NCBI GenBank assembly: GCA_013397795.1
Contig: VZTJ01005968.1
Span: forward strand, 1-64,000
Length of the DNA: 64,000 nucleotides
Direction of reading: 5' to 3'
DNA from: Orthonyx spaldingii
Taxonomy: Eukaryota > Chordata > Aves > Passeriformes > Orthonychidae
A model generated the notes under the pieces. The model had not been told where the DNA came from. It ran no database searches and was given only the letters and a program-made list of their open reading frames with translations. Below, one piece after another: positions 47,710 through 59,030 of this stretch. A program made the translations under genes and the position numbers. Within the stretch, counting starts at the first letter, position 1. Every line of letters begins with the position of its first letter.

Positions 47710-47817
47710 CTATAAATGTCTCGAGAAATTATGCGCCAGCTTTAGATGATTCACACTAACAGCAATTAAGATGCTGAGTCCACATAAGTGTCGAAGAGGT
47801 CAGTGCTCAGGAAATAT
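47710..47817 (+). repeat. Local direct duplication, copy B
   Basis: Colinear partner of 47283-47395, offset about 426 bp. The shared core is AGATGATTC(G/A)CACTAACAGC. It matches no CR1 class. Confidence 0.7.
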
Positions 47818-50607
47818 CATTTCAGTTCAGCCGGTGTGATGGAGCCAAATGTGCCGGAGACAAAAGGAGACCAAAAGGGATGGAGACAGTTCTGCCTCGA
47901 GCTGGGCTGCTCCACGGCTGTGACAAGGGGACAACAGATGGGCAGAACTAGGGCGATGTTTAGGAAAACGTTTCACTATCAAAATGTAAATAGAGAATTG
48001 TGTTTAATATTCAGCACAGCCTTATGGAAATTCCCAAACAAACAACTGCGTAGAGCAAAGCAGTGCAAAGGATCTATAAAAAGAAAACCAAAACAAATAT
48101 AGAAGGAAACAAATGGAAAACAAGGCTGACCCCGACGAACCTGTATAAAGTCACTCTTTGCTTGTTTGTTACTGTTTATGCTGTTGGGCTGAGAATTAAT
48201 GAAGCTGAGCACTAATCACGATTCAACCCATGGAATTATTTTAAATTTTAATATTCTGTGTGCATAGCTCATTGGGCTTTCCCCTTTTAAATATTTTCCT
48301 TGATGCTTTAAAATGCATTCATTGATCTGGACCCGATTCACTGGCAAGTTAATACAGTTCATAAATTAAGGAACTCTTGTTTTAGAAACATTTCCTTGAT
48401 CCATGGGCCATGGATATGGAGAGGAAGAATTTGGCATGAGGATGCTGAATATAAATTGCTCTTTTGGAAGGAACTCTTACCAGCCAATGTCTGGAGCCAG
48501 CAGGCAAGAAGAATTCACCTGAAGTGGACACAGCTCTTCACTCTGGGATTAACTTGTTGCAGTTGCAAATGAATCATGAAACCAGCTTTGGCAAAGCTGA
48601 GCCTGGACCTGCGCTGGAACCGAAATAATGTATGTGAAAAACCTGAACTGGATTATGAGGCCATCTGGAATGCATTGGCCGTCTGCATTAGGAGTAGCAG
48701 TTTCCTTGACAGAGGTTGTGAAATATTAGAATTCCTAATGGAAGAAATATGGCAGTGCAAAATGACACAAAAATCACACAACCTCATTCCCTGACACGGA
48801 ACAGTGAAAATGCGAATCTTTCTCTCAAGGGTGCTCTATCAATCCTTTGCAAACAAGGCACTTCAGCAGGCAGAGGAGGGGCTGACAGGGCTTAACCCTT
48901 CCCCACCACCAGGCAGGACAAGAGCGAGCTTCCCTCTTTGGGGAGGCCAAAAATAGGGAGAAAGAATGGCAATCGTAAATCCGCATGGGAAACTCCTTCC
49001 AAAGCAGGGGTACCTCCAGCACAGGCATCCCAAGGAGCTGGATACCCCAGGGACAGACTCCTGCCACTCTCTCCCTCCTCTGGGTGATGTTCAGATGACT
49101 CTAACCCTGCTCCCTTGGCAATCATTATCTGTGGGTGATGCCAAAGGCCGGGAGGAGCCAATGAGCCTATGGACAGCAGCAACCAAACCATTGGGAGATC
49201 TGCAATTAACAGCAGAAATCATGGCAATATGCCCTTCAAAATATCTTATTTTTAAGATTTTTGTGTACACTTCAGAAGGCCTGACCCACAAGAACAGTTT
49301 GCTGCACTAACATTTCTGCCCTCTTGGTATTTACGTTCAAATTATGAACATTCTCCTGGTCATAATGATTTGCCAACAAAAATTCTAAGGCTGAGACCCT
49401 CCCAAAATACGTATTTGCACAGTTGGTGACATCCACTTAGGAACAGCTCTGCATTCTTCATGTTTTATTCTTAAAATCACCCTTTGTGCCCAGGTCAGCC
49501 GTCCTACACCACATTGCTGAATGTCTGCAGGGGTTTGGAAGCTGCAGAAATCTCCTGGCACATCTGATGGAATTTAATATGTCGTTTACTCATTGTTCAA
49601 TAACAAACTTTGTTAATTTACACTGAGGAGTACGAAAGGCACCACAGCTTATCATATTTTCTGAGTCAGCTAGGAAATGATACAACAAAACAATAAACAA
49701 TAAAAATAATCACAGATAATACTCTGAACAAAGCCATTTGGCCACTTGACTCAGCATCATTTACTTTAAACCAGGAGCTTATTCTAACTCCAGACAGGGA
49801 AAATTGGATAAATCCAAAGTTACCATTTTCATTATGCAGCATTAAATGACCCTCACTAGCACAGAGGAAAGGTTAGAGGAGCTTGGATGAACTGGCTGCA
49901 CTTCTGCCAGGACTCCATAGCAGTGGCCAGGCCAGCGCTGCTCACCCTCGATATGGATTCACTGGAATCATCCTGGATAATATCCATCTCTAGAAGCACC
50001 TCCCTGGTTTAGGAACCCCCAACATTTTTGGTTTCAAGTGCTTTTTGAAATCCCAGCCCTTGTCTCCCTCATTGTCATTTATAAGGCGCACAAAGCTACT
50101 GTTTATTGCTACTTCCCTGCAGAAAAGGGAATAACTCCAAGATAGATTTTCTGTTTAGGAAATAGATCTGGGTTGAATTATTCAAAAAGGCTAACAATAT
50201 CCAGCCCCAGAAAACCAAGGAAAGGCATAGAAGACTCCAGAGCTAAGGGGCTTTTATACAGCAGCCAATTGTTATGACTCCTTTTAATTAAATACAAATG
50301 AATTAATTGATATGAAGTACTGCTAGGCAATTATTTTGCTGACATTTTGTCTCTTTTGAGACACACTTGTTTACTTCATCTCTCATCTGCCAAATCCTAC
50401 CACCATTCTGCACTATTTTAAACATATGTTTAAAGAGTTAAAGCCAAGTTTGTACTGTCAGAAACTTTTACATTAATTTCATATTTGTGTTAATGGTACT
50501 CACATTAGACCCAATAGTATTTACATTTTTTAATCCATCTCCCGTCCCTAGGCCATCATTGTACATGAGATATTGCATCTTAATGAATTTTTCTGGTTAA
50601 AGATTTT

Positions 50608-50631
50608 TAAATAAATGAATAAATAAATAAG
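50608..50631. repeat. (AAAT)n short tandem repeat
   Basis: About six AAAT units with one AATG variant. Confidence 0.8.
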
Positions 50632-52407
50632 TAATGAAACACTGATTTTTATCTCACTGTACACAAGTTTACTGGTTGATTTTTTTTTTCTTTCTGATTT
50701 GCAGTGAAATATTTTCATCATTTTCTAAAGATATGCATGAAAGTACAAAAATGATGGCTGGTTTTGGAACAAACCTCCAGCAGCAGCAGCCAGCAGTATA
50801 TTAGCCTTTATACAGGAGGTAAAATTGAAGGGTTATCTAGAAAACCATAACTGACCCAAACAATTTTACATCCTCTGATTATTTGGGGGAATTGCTGAGC
50901 TCGAGTTTCTGCCTGACACATCCCCCAGCACACGTGTGTGACCCATTTTTTTAAGTCACAGCCATGTCCCCCGGTGGTTCCAACGTGCAGATGAGATCAC
51001 AAGTGACTCGAACCCTTTAGACAGAAACAAGATGTGTTTCAGGAAAGCATCCACAGGACTTTTCCTCTGCTTTTGGTGTGGGATGGGCTCTGTGGCAGCC
51101 AGCAGCTCCTGAAAGCAGCAAGACCTGGAAGAACTGCTGGCTGTGAAGTGAGTTGTGGACATGCAGGACTCCAGGACACCCAGAAGTTGAGCCCCTACCT
51201 GTCAGGTCAGTAATAATGTTAGCTGGCAAGTTGTAGATCTGCCTATCTATGTGATACCTCTCTGTTGTGCACATGAAAATAAATATCAGGCTGGAGAGTA
51301 ATTAATTTGCCGTTGGTGAACTAAATTAGCCCAGAGGAGCACAGGGAGCCTTCAGAGACAGGTAACCTGAACCTGCCCACACACATTTAAAGAGCAAAGC
51401 ACTCAGAAATGCCAAGGCAATGGAAGTATTGGGATATCAGTCGTCTTCAAGTCACTATGTACATGTGGAACCCTGGGCTGAGAGCAGAGCAATTACTTCC
51501 ATTAATGCAATTCTGTTCCTAAAAAAATGTTCCAGGTGGCCAGATAGGGTTTTCTACCCCAACATGGTAGAAAAGCACCACTGAGTAAAATCAGGTTAAA
51601 ACCAACAGGATGTGCTGAAGATCTCCATATACCATAAAAATAATTAGTCTTTACAGCAAAAAAACCCCACATATTTTACTGATTTTTTTTTATCATAACT
51701 ACGACGGTATTCCCATCTCTCACCATTAAAAAGTCATGGATTAAATTCACTAAATTGTGTAATTGCAGGAGATATGAAGGTACCTGCTTTCAATTGAACA
51801 AAGTTTACAGAATGAGTCACATTTTTCAGCCTCTTCAGCCTCCAAGTCTGGAGTTTTACTTTCTCTAAGAGGGGAGTTTTGGGTTTTCGTACAACCCTCA
51901 GATTTGGGACTCTGATATCCCTTGAGTGGGCCTGGTTTCTCTTAGGCAGTGGTTTGGGCTATCAGCAGCTCCCATAACTTTTGCCCCTGATCAAAGCACG
52001 TGGATGGACATGCACAAACAGGCCAGGGCACAGGGCCTCTGTTTTCCCTATTTACCTATCGCCCCACCAGACATTTCTGCACATTAATCATACTTAGAAG
52101 ACTTAGCAAAAGGCATCAGTCACTTAACAAACTGTCCCAGATTTATCTGGAGGTAACAGATGACTGCTGACTATCTGGGCCTGCTACCCAGAGCTCCTGA
52201 TGAAAGGCAGCGTGTGACCAAAGTTACACACACGGCAAGCCAGGCTGGGCACTGCTTTCAGCACCCCCAAAGCAAAGATATAGGAAGAGATGGGGGAATG
52301 GAAACTACACAGATATTCCCCCTCCTCTGCATCTCCCCAGGGACCTCTAACAATGACCGGCCCTTTGGAAACTTCAGGCACTAGTGATTCCTGCCACTGC
52401 CTGGAAT

Positions 52408-52868
52408 GAATTGCTGGAGCGTGTCCAGGGAAAGGAACGGAGCTGGGGAAGGGGCTGGAGCCCCGGGAGCAGCTAAGGGAGCTGGGAAAGGTGCTCAGCC
52501 TGGAGAAAAGGAGGCTCAGGGGGGCCCTTGTGGCTCTGCACAACTCCCTGACAGGAGGGGGCAGCCGCGGTGGGGAGGGGAGGGGTCGGGCTCTGCTCCC
52601 AGGGACAGGAGAAGAGGAAATGGCCTCAAGTTGCATCAAAGGAGGTTTAGGTTGAAGATCAGAAAAAATTTCTTCCTAGAAAGGGTTGTCCAGCCCTGGC
52701 ATAGGCGGCCTACAGCAGTGATAGAGCCACTATTCATGAAGGAAATGAAAATAGATGATGTGGCACTTGGGGACATGATTTAGTGGTGGAGCTGGCAGTA
52801 TTAGGTGAATTGTTGGACTCAACACCTTAGAGATATTTTTCAACCTAAATGATCCCATGATTCTATGG
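52408..52868 (+). mobile_element. CR1 LINE, 460-bp 3' end of the 'GTGGCACTTGGGGACATG' type
   Basis: It starts in the end of ORF2 ('gctggagcgtgtccaggga', 'ggtgctcagcctggagaaa', 'gaggctcaggggggccctt') and continues through 'gacaggagaagaggaaatg', 'tttaggttgaagatcagaa', 'gatgtggcacttggggaca', 'tgttggactcaacacctta' and 'tttttcaacctaaatgatc', ending ATGATTCTATGG. The 3' half (52720-52860) is more diverged than the 5' half. Confidence 0.93.
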
Positions 52869-54384
52869 GTAAAGGGAAGAGCAGTCTATGTGGATAATGC
52901 AGAGAACAGGGCAACTGCCCAGAGCTCCACCTCAGTGCTTCAGAGATGGTACCACAACATCTCTTGGGGTGCAAAGCATGGCCCCATGTCCTGCTTTGAA
53001 ATAAAAATCCTTTCATGTGGTTGCCTTCTCCTGACCTGTGTCCCAACACCAAACCTGGCTGGATTACTTCCACCAGCTAAGCCAGCAGAGCAATTTCTTT
53101 GGCTCACCAGGAAAAAAAAAAAGCTGGTGTTTCTGAAGCTGAAATTTCATTGTGAGTCTCCTGAGATCCCACGCATGAATAATGAAATAATTGTGTGTCC
53201 TCACTCGTTGCTCCAGTGTGTTCCCATCCCTGCCAGCGCCGCTGCTGCTCCTGTTTTCATGGAGGCAGAATCCGCGGAGCCGATACTGACGGATGAATCA
53301 TGGCCCAGCCCCAGTCCTGGCAATGGAAACCCTGTAATCATAACCGACAAGGGGGATGAAGTTTATCTCCCACTGAGACATCAGGAACACATTTCAGCCA
53401 TTTCCTTTTTTTTTTTTTTTTAATTTAGCTCACCCCTTCCCACTTATGTTTCTTAAACCTTCTTGGCAAGAACAAGAGAAGCCCCATTTAATCCAACCAT
53501 GGGCAGGAATTGCAAATTTCACTGCATGGATTCACAAATTAACTCCACAAGTTCACAAAATTTTATAGGACAGTGGTTCAGCACCGGAATTTTCTTCCCA
53601 GACACCCTTATGTTCCCAAGCACACGTTGCTGTCACACCCAAGAGCACGACAGTCCCGTTAATCAATCGTACCTTGGCACTGCAGCTTTATGTGTGTGTT
53701 CCAGGCCTTTACAATACAATAAAATTTACAGCTCGTATAATTAAGAATATGCCAGATTAAACAAATTAAAGCTAAGCCTTAAAAGCAAAAGCTCTATCAG
53801 ATCAAGACATTATGCAGGAAAGAAATTTTAAATTCAAATCAACAATGTCTGAAGGTTCAGAACAAAAAAGCCGTATAGGAGTGGCTGAGAACTACTCCAA
53901 GACCTATTTCATAACCTCAAGGTACAATTCATGGCATGGGGCACCAGAAGGTTACAAAGAATAATTGAGTGCAAGGATTAGTTGGAGATTTGTGAGGAAG
54001 CCAACATGTTCCAGCAATGTTTAATTTTTTTTTTATACCATGAATGTAAAAAATAATAACTTGTCCTGAAATTTGCATTCATGAAAGGCTCTTTGCCTCT
54101 CTGGTGTATTCCTGGGAGTGAGAGCATGGAGCAGAGGAGAAGGGAAGCCCAAAGACCCAGAGGCAGTCCCCGGAAGGAACCCTCAGGAGGGATTTGGAGT
54201 CTCTCCACTCAGGTTTCTCTCTCTGCTTGGCTCTATCTTATGTTCTACTCCAGGAGCACTCCACAAATAACCCCAACTTTATTTAAGCATTGTGCAGTAG
54301 ATGCATTTTGGGACGAGGGACAGTGCTCCAGCTGCAGGAGAGCAAAGTGGAACTGGAGTATTCAGCCTGTCTTCCACACCCCGA
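52869..54384. other. Intergenic DNA with a long chance open frame
   Basis: A 188-codon plus-strand frame (52857-53423) overlaps the CR1 tail, crosses an A run and ends in a 16-base T run at 53406-53421. It has no recognisable domain and no splice sites of note, so I do not call it a gene. Confidence 0.5.
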
Positions 54385-54985
54385 TCATTTCATGGCCTCC
54401 TCTGACCTCCTCCAACAGGTCCTTCCTTCTGTTGGGCTCCACAGCTGGATGCAGTGATCCAGGTGGGATCTCAAGAAAACAGAGTAGAGAAGGAGAATCA
54501 GCTCCACTGACCTGCTGGCCACACTTATTCTGCTCCAGCCAAAGGTATCATTGCCTTTTTGGGTTGCAAGTGCATAGGTCATGTTGAATTTCTCATCCAC
54601 TAACACCCCCAAGTCCTTCTCCTCAGGGCTGCTCTCAGTCCAGTCTCCTCCCAGCCTGTGCTTGGGCTTGGGATCGCCCTGACTCAGCTGCAGGACCTTG
54701 AACTCAGCCTCATTGACCTTCACGAGGTCCAGCCTGTCCAGGTCTCTCTGGACGCCCCACCTCTTCCCTCCACACAGCTCAGTGTCATTGGCAGACTGGT
54801 TGAAGGTGCATCAGTCCCACTGCCCATGTGACCAACAGAGGGGTCAAACAGCTCTGGTCCCAAACCTGACCCCTGAGGACACCACTTGGTCTCCACTTGG
54901 ACATCAAAGCGTTCACCACAACCCTTTGAGTGTGACCATTCAGCCAATTCCATATCCACCAAGTGGTCCATCTGTCAAATCCATG
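54385..54985 (-). mobile_element. CR1 LINE, ORF2 reverse transcriptase fragment, antisense
   Basis: Minus-strand translation gives the CR1 ORF2 C-terminal region: EEKDLGVLVDEKFNMTYALA (54560-54620) and, further upstream in the element, LNGHTQRVVVNALMSKWRPS then an RT 'PQGSGLGPELF' motif (around 54860-54950). Frames shift between these segments. The 3' UTR with the CCATGGCAGGG box is absent, so the copy lost its 3' end after insertion or was split. Not functional. Confidence 0.93.
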
Positions 54986-55845
54986 AAGATAAAATTTCAC
55001 AAGGTTCATGCCCCGGTTTTTTCCTTTATAGCATTTTGCCATTTTTCAGATAATAATTTTTTATTTTTACTCAGTTTCTCTTCTCCCACATCAGAAACAG
55101 ACTTTTCTACAATGTAAAATATGAAGTTTTCAGGCTTTCCCCTCCCTGTCAGATTTTTCACAAGATAAGAATGTGGATGATAAAAAATACGAACACTTAG
55201 TCTTGGAATTCAACACTGAATATTATATTGTGTATCCCATCATATCAGACAGTAAAAAAAACGATTCTTGCTCCATGAAACAGGACACCAATGACAAAAA
55301 TAAAGGGTTGCAAACACCACAACCCTGGATCTGTGCAGGAGATATTCCCCCTCCTGCTCACCATAATTTTTTGCACACAAAGTTCAATGAACAAAAAGTT
55401 TTGCACTGCTGCAAAATGACTCTGCTATAGATTTTTACAATCATCTGAGAAACTTATTTTAGAAAAGCTCCAAGGTCAGCAGCAATCTCCATTTTCCCAT
55501 TTGTTCCCCAAAAGCTGTGCATGACATTGGCAATAGATATATATATTACTGAGTATCTATAAATATAAAAAATATTTGTTTCTGTTTTGAAATCATGTTT
55601 CATATGCAGTTTGTGCTCGATTTCAATAAGCATCTAATTAAGATAGATTTTTTTCATCCAGTGCTCTTGCAAATTCTATTTATTTAGCTGCTTCACATAC
55701 TGCAGGCTATCAAAACTGCAAGTTCAGCAGAAAGAAATTTTCAGGCAAAAGGGGTGAAAGGGGGGACCAAGAAGAATGATAAATTTAAGTACAAATAAAG
55801 GAAGAATTCTGATGGTGTTTAAAGATGCACATTGCCAGTAGGTGT
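54986..55845. other. AT-rich intergenic DNA
   Basis: No gene or element recognised. A short ATATATATAT stretch lies near 55538. Confidence 0.5.
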
Positions 55846-55961
55846 TTGGCACTTGGGGACATGGTGATGGTGAACATGGTGGTGGTGCTGGTTGAAGGTT
55901 GAGCTTGATGATCTTGGAGGTCTTTCCCAACCATAATGATTTTTTGTGATGCTATGATCAC
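55846..55961 (+). mobile_element. CR1 LINE, short 3' end
   Basis: Contains 'tttggcacttggggacatg', 'ggttgaaggttgagcttga', 'tgatcttggaggtctttcc' and 'caaccataatgattttttg' with a GTGATGCTATGATC tail. The GTGATGGTGAACATGGTGGTGG part carries a small GGT/GAT expansion. Confidence 0.9.
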
Positions 55962-57000
55962 ACCCCCACCTTTTATTTGTCGCTAAAGCATTTCCATCAG
56001 CCTGGTGCTAAATTGCTTCTGGATATCCCAACAGAGGATTTCAAAACAAAACCATTCCTTATTTCTACCCTTATTCACTCATTCAGACCCTCAATGGACT
56101 TTTCCCTCACTCCCCACTGGAAGGTGTGAGGGAGAAACAGCAAACCAAATTATGTGGACAATGGGATTTGCAAGTCCCTAACAGGCTTGGATAAAAAAAC
56201 CCCAAGACCTGAATCTTAGATTTATGATGTTCCAGAACTGGCTTTTCTATTTTAGTTTGGGAATAGCGTTATGGAGACTTTGCGTTTGAACCACTGAATA
56301 TTTGCATATGGCAAGTGTGAGTCATAAAAGGAAAAAATTAATTACTAATACTCAGCACGGTGTTGTCCTTGTGCACAAAACTAGAAATTCAACTAAATTT
56401 TCAGAACTTCCAAACCCTCTGAACTAATAATATTTCTGCTGTTTTATAACACCCAGGCCATTTTTCCCATCATTTAAACATAGAAAGAAAATGTCTTACT
56501 TCCATATTTAGCAGACTTGGAAAACCATTATCAATCATCAAAAATATGCATTAGACACATTTATTCCCCTGACAAATTTATGCCAGAGAACTGATAGACT
56601 TATTATAGAACCTCTTCCCACAACAACAAAAAAAATAATCTGTAGTTTCATGTGATTCACTCTCAGTCTTACAATTTGGGAAACAAAATCTTTATCCAAC
56701 AGCACAGCCCTTGGAGCCAATATCTGAGAAAAAAATCTTTTCTCTGCTAAGTTCCCATATTGAAAATACTGTAAAGGTATTATCATCCACTATGACTATC
56801 TGAAACTCTAAAAAAGTAACTGTATTAAATGGATTTTTTTTAATCCCCGTATGTTCCAGTAATCAGCAAAGCAGATTTAAATCTGCTTTTTTCTATCACT
56901 ATTAGGAGAGAAGAAGAGCCATAAAGCCCATCTTTTAAGGATTTAATTTATTACAAAAGTTTCACTATGGTTTTGTTTTCTGGAGTTGTTTTTTCTCCCA
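55962..57000. other. AT-rich intergenic DNA with a 22-bp palindrome
   Basis: Holds the perfect palindrome at 56868-56889. No gene or element recognised. Confidence 0.5.
56868..56889. repeat. 22-bp perfect palindrome
   Basis: AAAGCAGATTT is followed at once by its exact reverse complement AAATCTGCTTT, with no spacer. It lies about 110 bp before an ancient L2-type RT fragment. Confidence 0.9.
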
Positions 57001-57345
57001 TCTCTGCTCATCAGGATTTGCAATAATACACTTATTGTAGCTGATGTTGGGAATCCATCCTTCGTAATACTTCTTGAGATAATTGCAGCTTTTGACACAC
57101 TCAATCGTGGGATCCTTCTAAACCATCTTGAAAAATATGTTGGTCTTTCAGGTTCGGTTATTCAGCAGTTCAAATCTTATTATAACCATCGGCTACAGTT
57201 TGTTAATATAATTTCTCCCCATTCCTCCTCTTACATTGTCATCTGGAGTCATCTGTTACAATGTCATCTGCAGTCCCACAGGGAGCTGCTCCTGGTTCCA
57301 TGTGTTCCTTTATCTACCTGCTGCCTTTAGGAGCCACAGACCCCA
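57001..57345 (+). mobile_element. Ancient L2-type LINE, reverse transcriptase core fragment
   Basis: The frame reads LLEIIAAFDTLNRGILLNHL then YVGLSGSVIQQFKSYYNHRL, matching the L2-clade RT pattern 'LLDLSAAFDTVDH.ILL..L' and 'GL.G..L.WF.SYL..R'. A frame shift near 57260 is followed by the equivalent of the VPQG block and by a LLPLG end at about 57330. It encodes no working enzyme. With 28610-28846 it is one of two L2-clade RT pieces in the window, from different parts of the same domain. Confidence 0.85.
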
Positions 57346-58456
57346 ACTACAGAGACGCGGGCTCTCTTATCACACTCCTGCTGACATCCAACACTTTAAT
57401 TTTCCATTCCTTCTGCCTGTTTATTTGATCAATATTCTAATGCTTATCCCTCTCACTCAGCTACTTAGATGAGCACCAGTTAAAAAAAAAATAAAAATAA
57501 AAAAGAATGTTTTTTAAACATTTTTAAATTATACCCCAGACAGAGAGAGGCAAAACAAGTTTTTCATTACATACCTTTTCCACAGCCAGGTGATTCATAT
57601 TACTGTGCTTTTCAATTCCAGAATTGCTTTATTTATTTATAAATTTCCACATATTTGAGCATGTAAAAATGCCCAACAATACGATAAACTAGAACCTATA
57701 AAAAAGGCATGAAGTAGAGAAAAAGAGCAAAGCAAAACAAAGCGAAAGGAAAATTCAGTTTGGAGTTGCAAACAAATTCCAGCAGCCAAATTTCTGACAC
57801 TGCCTCTATATGATGGCACCAGAATCAACTTTAATTGATAATATCACCACACATTTCCCATAAAAGCCAACCAGGAGCTGATTTTCCAGACAAACTGGGG
57901 ATCTGCAATTCCCACAGAGTTTGGTGGGCTACACCAAACACCTGGAGCTTCAAAAACCCAACCTAACTCTTGTTAACACAAATACTTCTCCTTCCTCCTA
58001 TTTGGCAGTAAAAGATTAGCTGGAAAAAAACATCCTAGGGAGTAAGAAAGAGAAGTAGCCATCTCTTTTCTACCTGCAAATGGGCAATTTCTGATTTTCA
58101 GGGAGGGAAATTGTTGTGATGTTGTACAGAGTCCTTTTTCTGTTCTTCCAGTTTTATCTCGTGTTCTCAAATTGCCCTGGTTAAGTGAATCTCCCAGTCT
58201 GGAGAAAACAGATGGGATTGTCAACATCAAGCATCTTCTTAGGTAAATCTATTTTTACTTTCAAACCTATGAAGGACACAAAAAATTAAAAATAAAAAAA
58301 TTAAAAATAAAAAGGAAGGATCTTTAGCCATTTCTTTAGGCAACTGCTGCCCACTTTTTTTCTTTTCCACCACCTTTTTGAGAGACATTTAACCCCATGT
58401 GTCTTTTAACCCCCTCAAACCCACAACCTGAGTTACCTTATTCATCTACTGCTCTG
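57346..58456. other. Intergenic DNA with an A-rich tract
   Basis: An A-rich AAAAATTAAAAATAAA double unit lies at 58280-58314. No gene recognised. Confidence 0.5.
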
Positions 58457-58624
58457 TTTGCCCAGAGCAGCTGTGGCTGCCCCTGGATCCCTGGCAGTGC
58501 CCAAGGCCAGGTTGGACACTGGGGCTTGGAGCAGCCTGGGACAGTGGGAGGTGTCCCTGCCATGGCAGGGAGGTGGGAATGGGATAGTCCTTAAGGTCCC
58601 TTCCAACCCAAACCATTCCATGCT
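58457..58624 (+). mobile_element. CR1 LINE, 3' end (left arm of inverted CR1 pair)
   Basis: From 'tgtttgcccagagcagctg' through 'ggctgcccctggatccctg', 'caaggccaggttggacact', the CCATGGCAGGG box and 'cccttccaacccaaaccat'. The tail repeat is nearly gone. Confidence 0.96.
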
Positions 58625-58901
58625 CCATCCTCAATCCATGGAACAGGTGCTTCTAAACTCTGACACACTTTTAAAACCTGTTTTGCTGAAATTAGTCTTT
58701 TGTCAGCTTTATTTTGTTGTTACAAATATTTCCATTTTTCACAGTTTAATGATTCCATTTCATTCCCGTTCTCCTCTGCTGAGTACAGATTCAGTGGCAC
58801 TCCTGGGAAGAAAAGCATAAAGAGGAAAAACTTATGGATTTGGTTTTTCATATGCATATTTATAAATCAAGCAGTTTAAAAGCAATATCTAAATAAAAAA
58901 G
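58625..58901. other. Spacer inside the inverted CR1 pair
   Basis: 277 bp of AT-rich single-copy DNA that would form the loop between the two CR1 arms. Confidence 0.6.
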
Positions 58902-59030
58902 AGATCATAGACTCATGGAATGGTTTGGGTTGGAAGGCACATTGGAGATCATCCAGAGCCACCCCTGCCATGGCAGGGACACCTCCCACTGTCCCAGGGT
59001 GCTCCAAGCCCCAGTGTCCAACCTGGACTT
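58902..59030 (-). mobile_element. CR1 LINE, 3' end, antisense (right arm of inverted CR1 pair)
   Basis: On the plus strand: 'agatcatagactcatggaa', 'tggtttgggttggaaggca', 'ccctgccatggcagggaca' and 'caagccccagtgtccaacc'. Truncated on the right at 59030. Same subclass as the copy at 58457. Confidence 0.96.

Larger units (their letters stand above)
43771..52407. other. Longest repeat-poor block (8.6 kb)
   Basis: No mobile element recognised. It holds the local duplication at 47283-47395 and 47710-47817, an (AAAT)n tract at 50608-50631 and a CAGCAGCAGCAG run near 50778. A minus-strand frame at 45818-46267 has a hydrophobic N-terminal stretch but no domain and no splice context. Regions 46270-47580 and 49600-50700 are AT-rich with homeodomain-type words. 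No gene recognised. Confidence 0.5.

Noticed and set aside
52857..53423. 188-codon plus-strand open frame
   Set aside because: It overlaps a CR1 tail, crosses an A run and ends in a T run. No domain, no signal peptide, no splice support.
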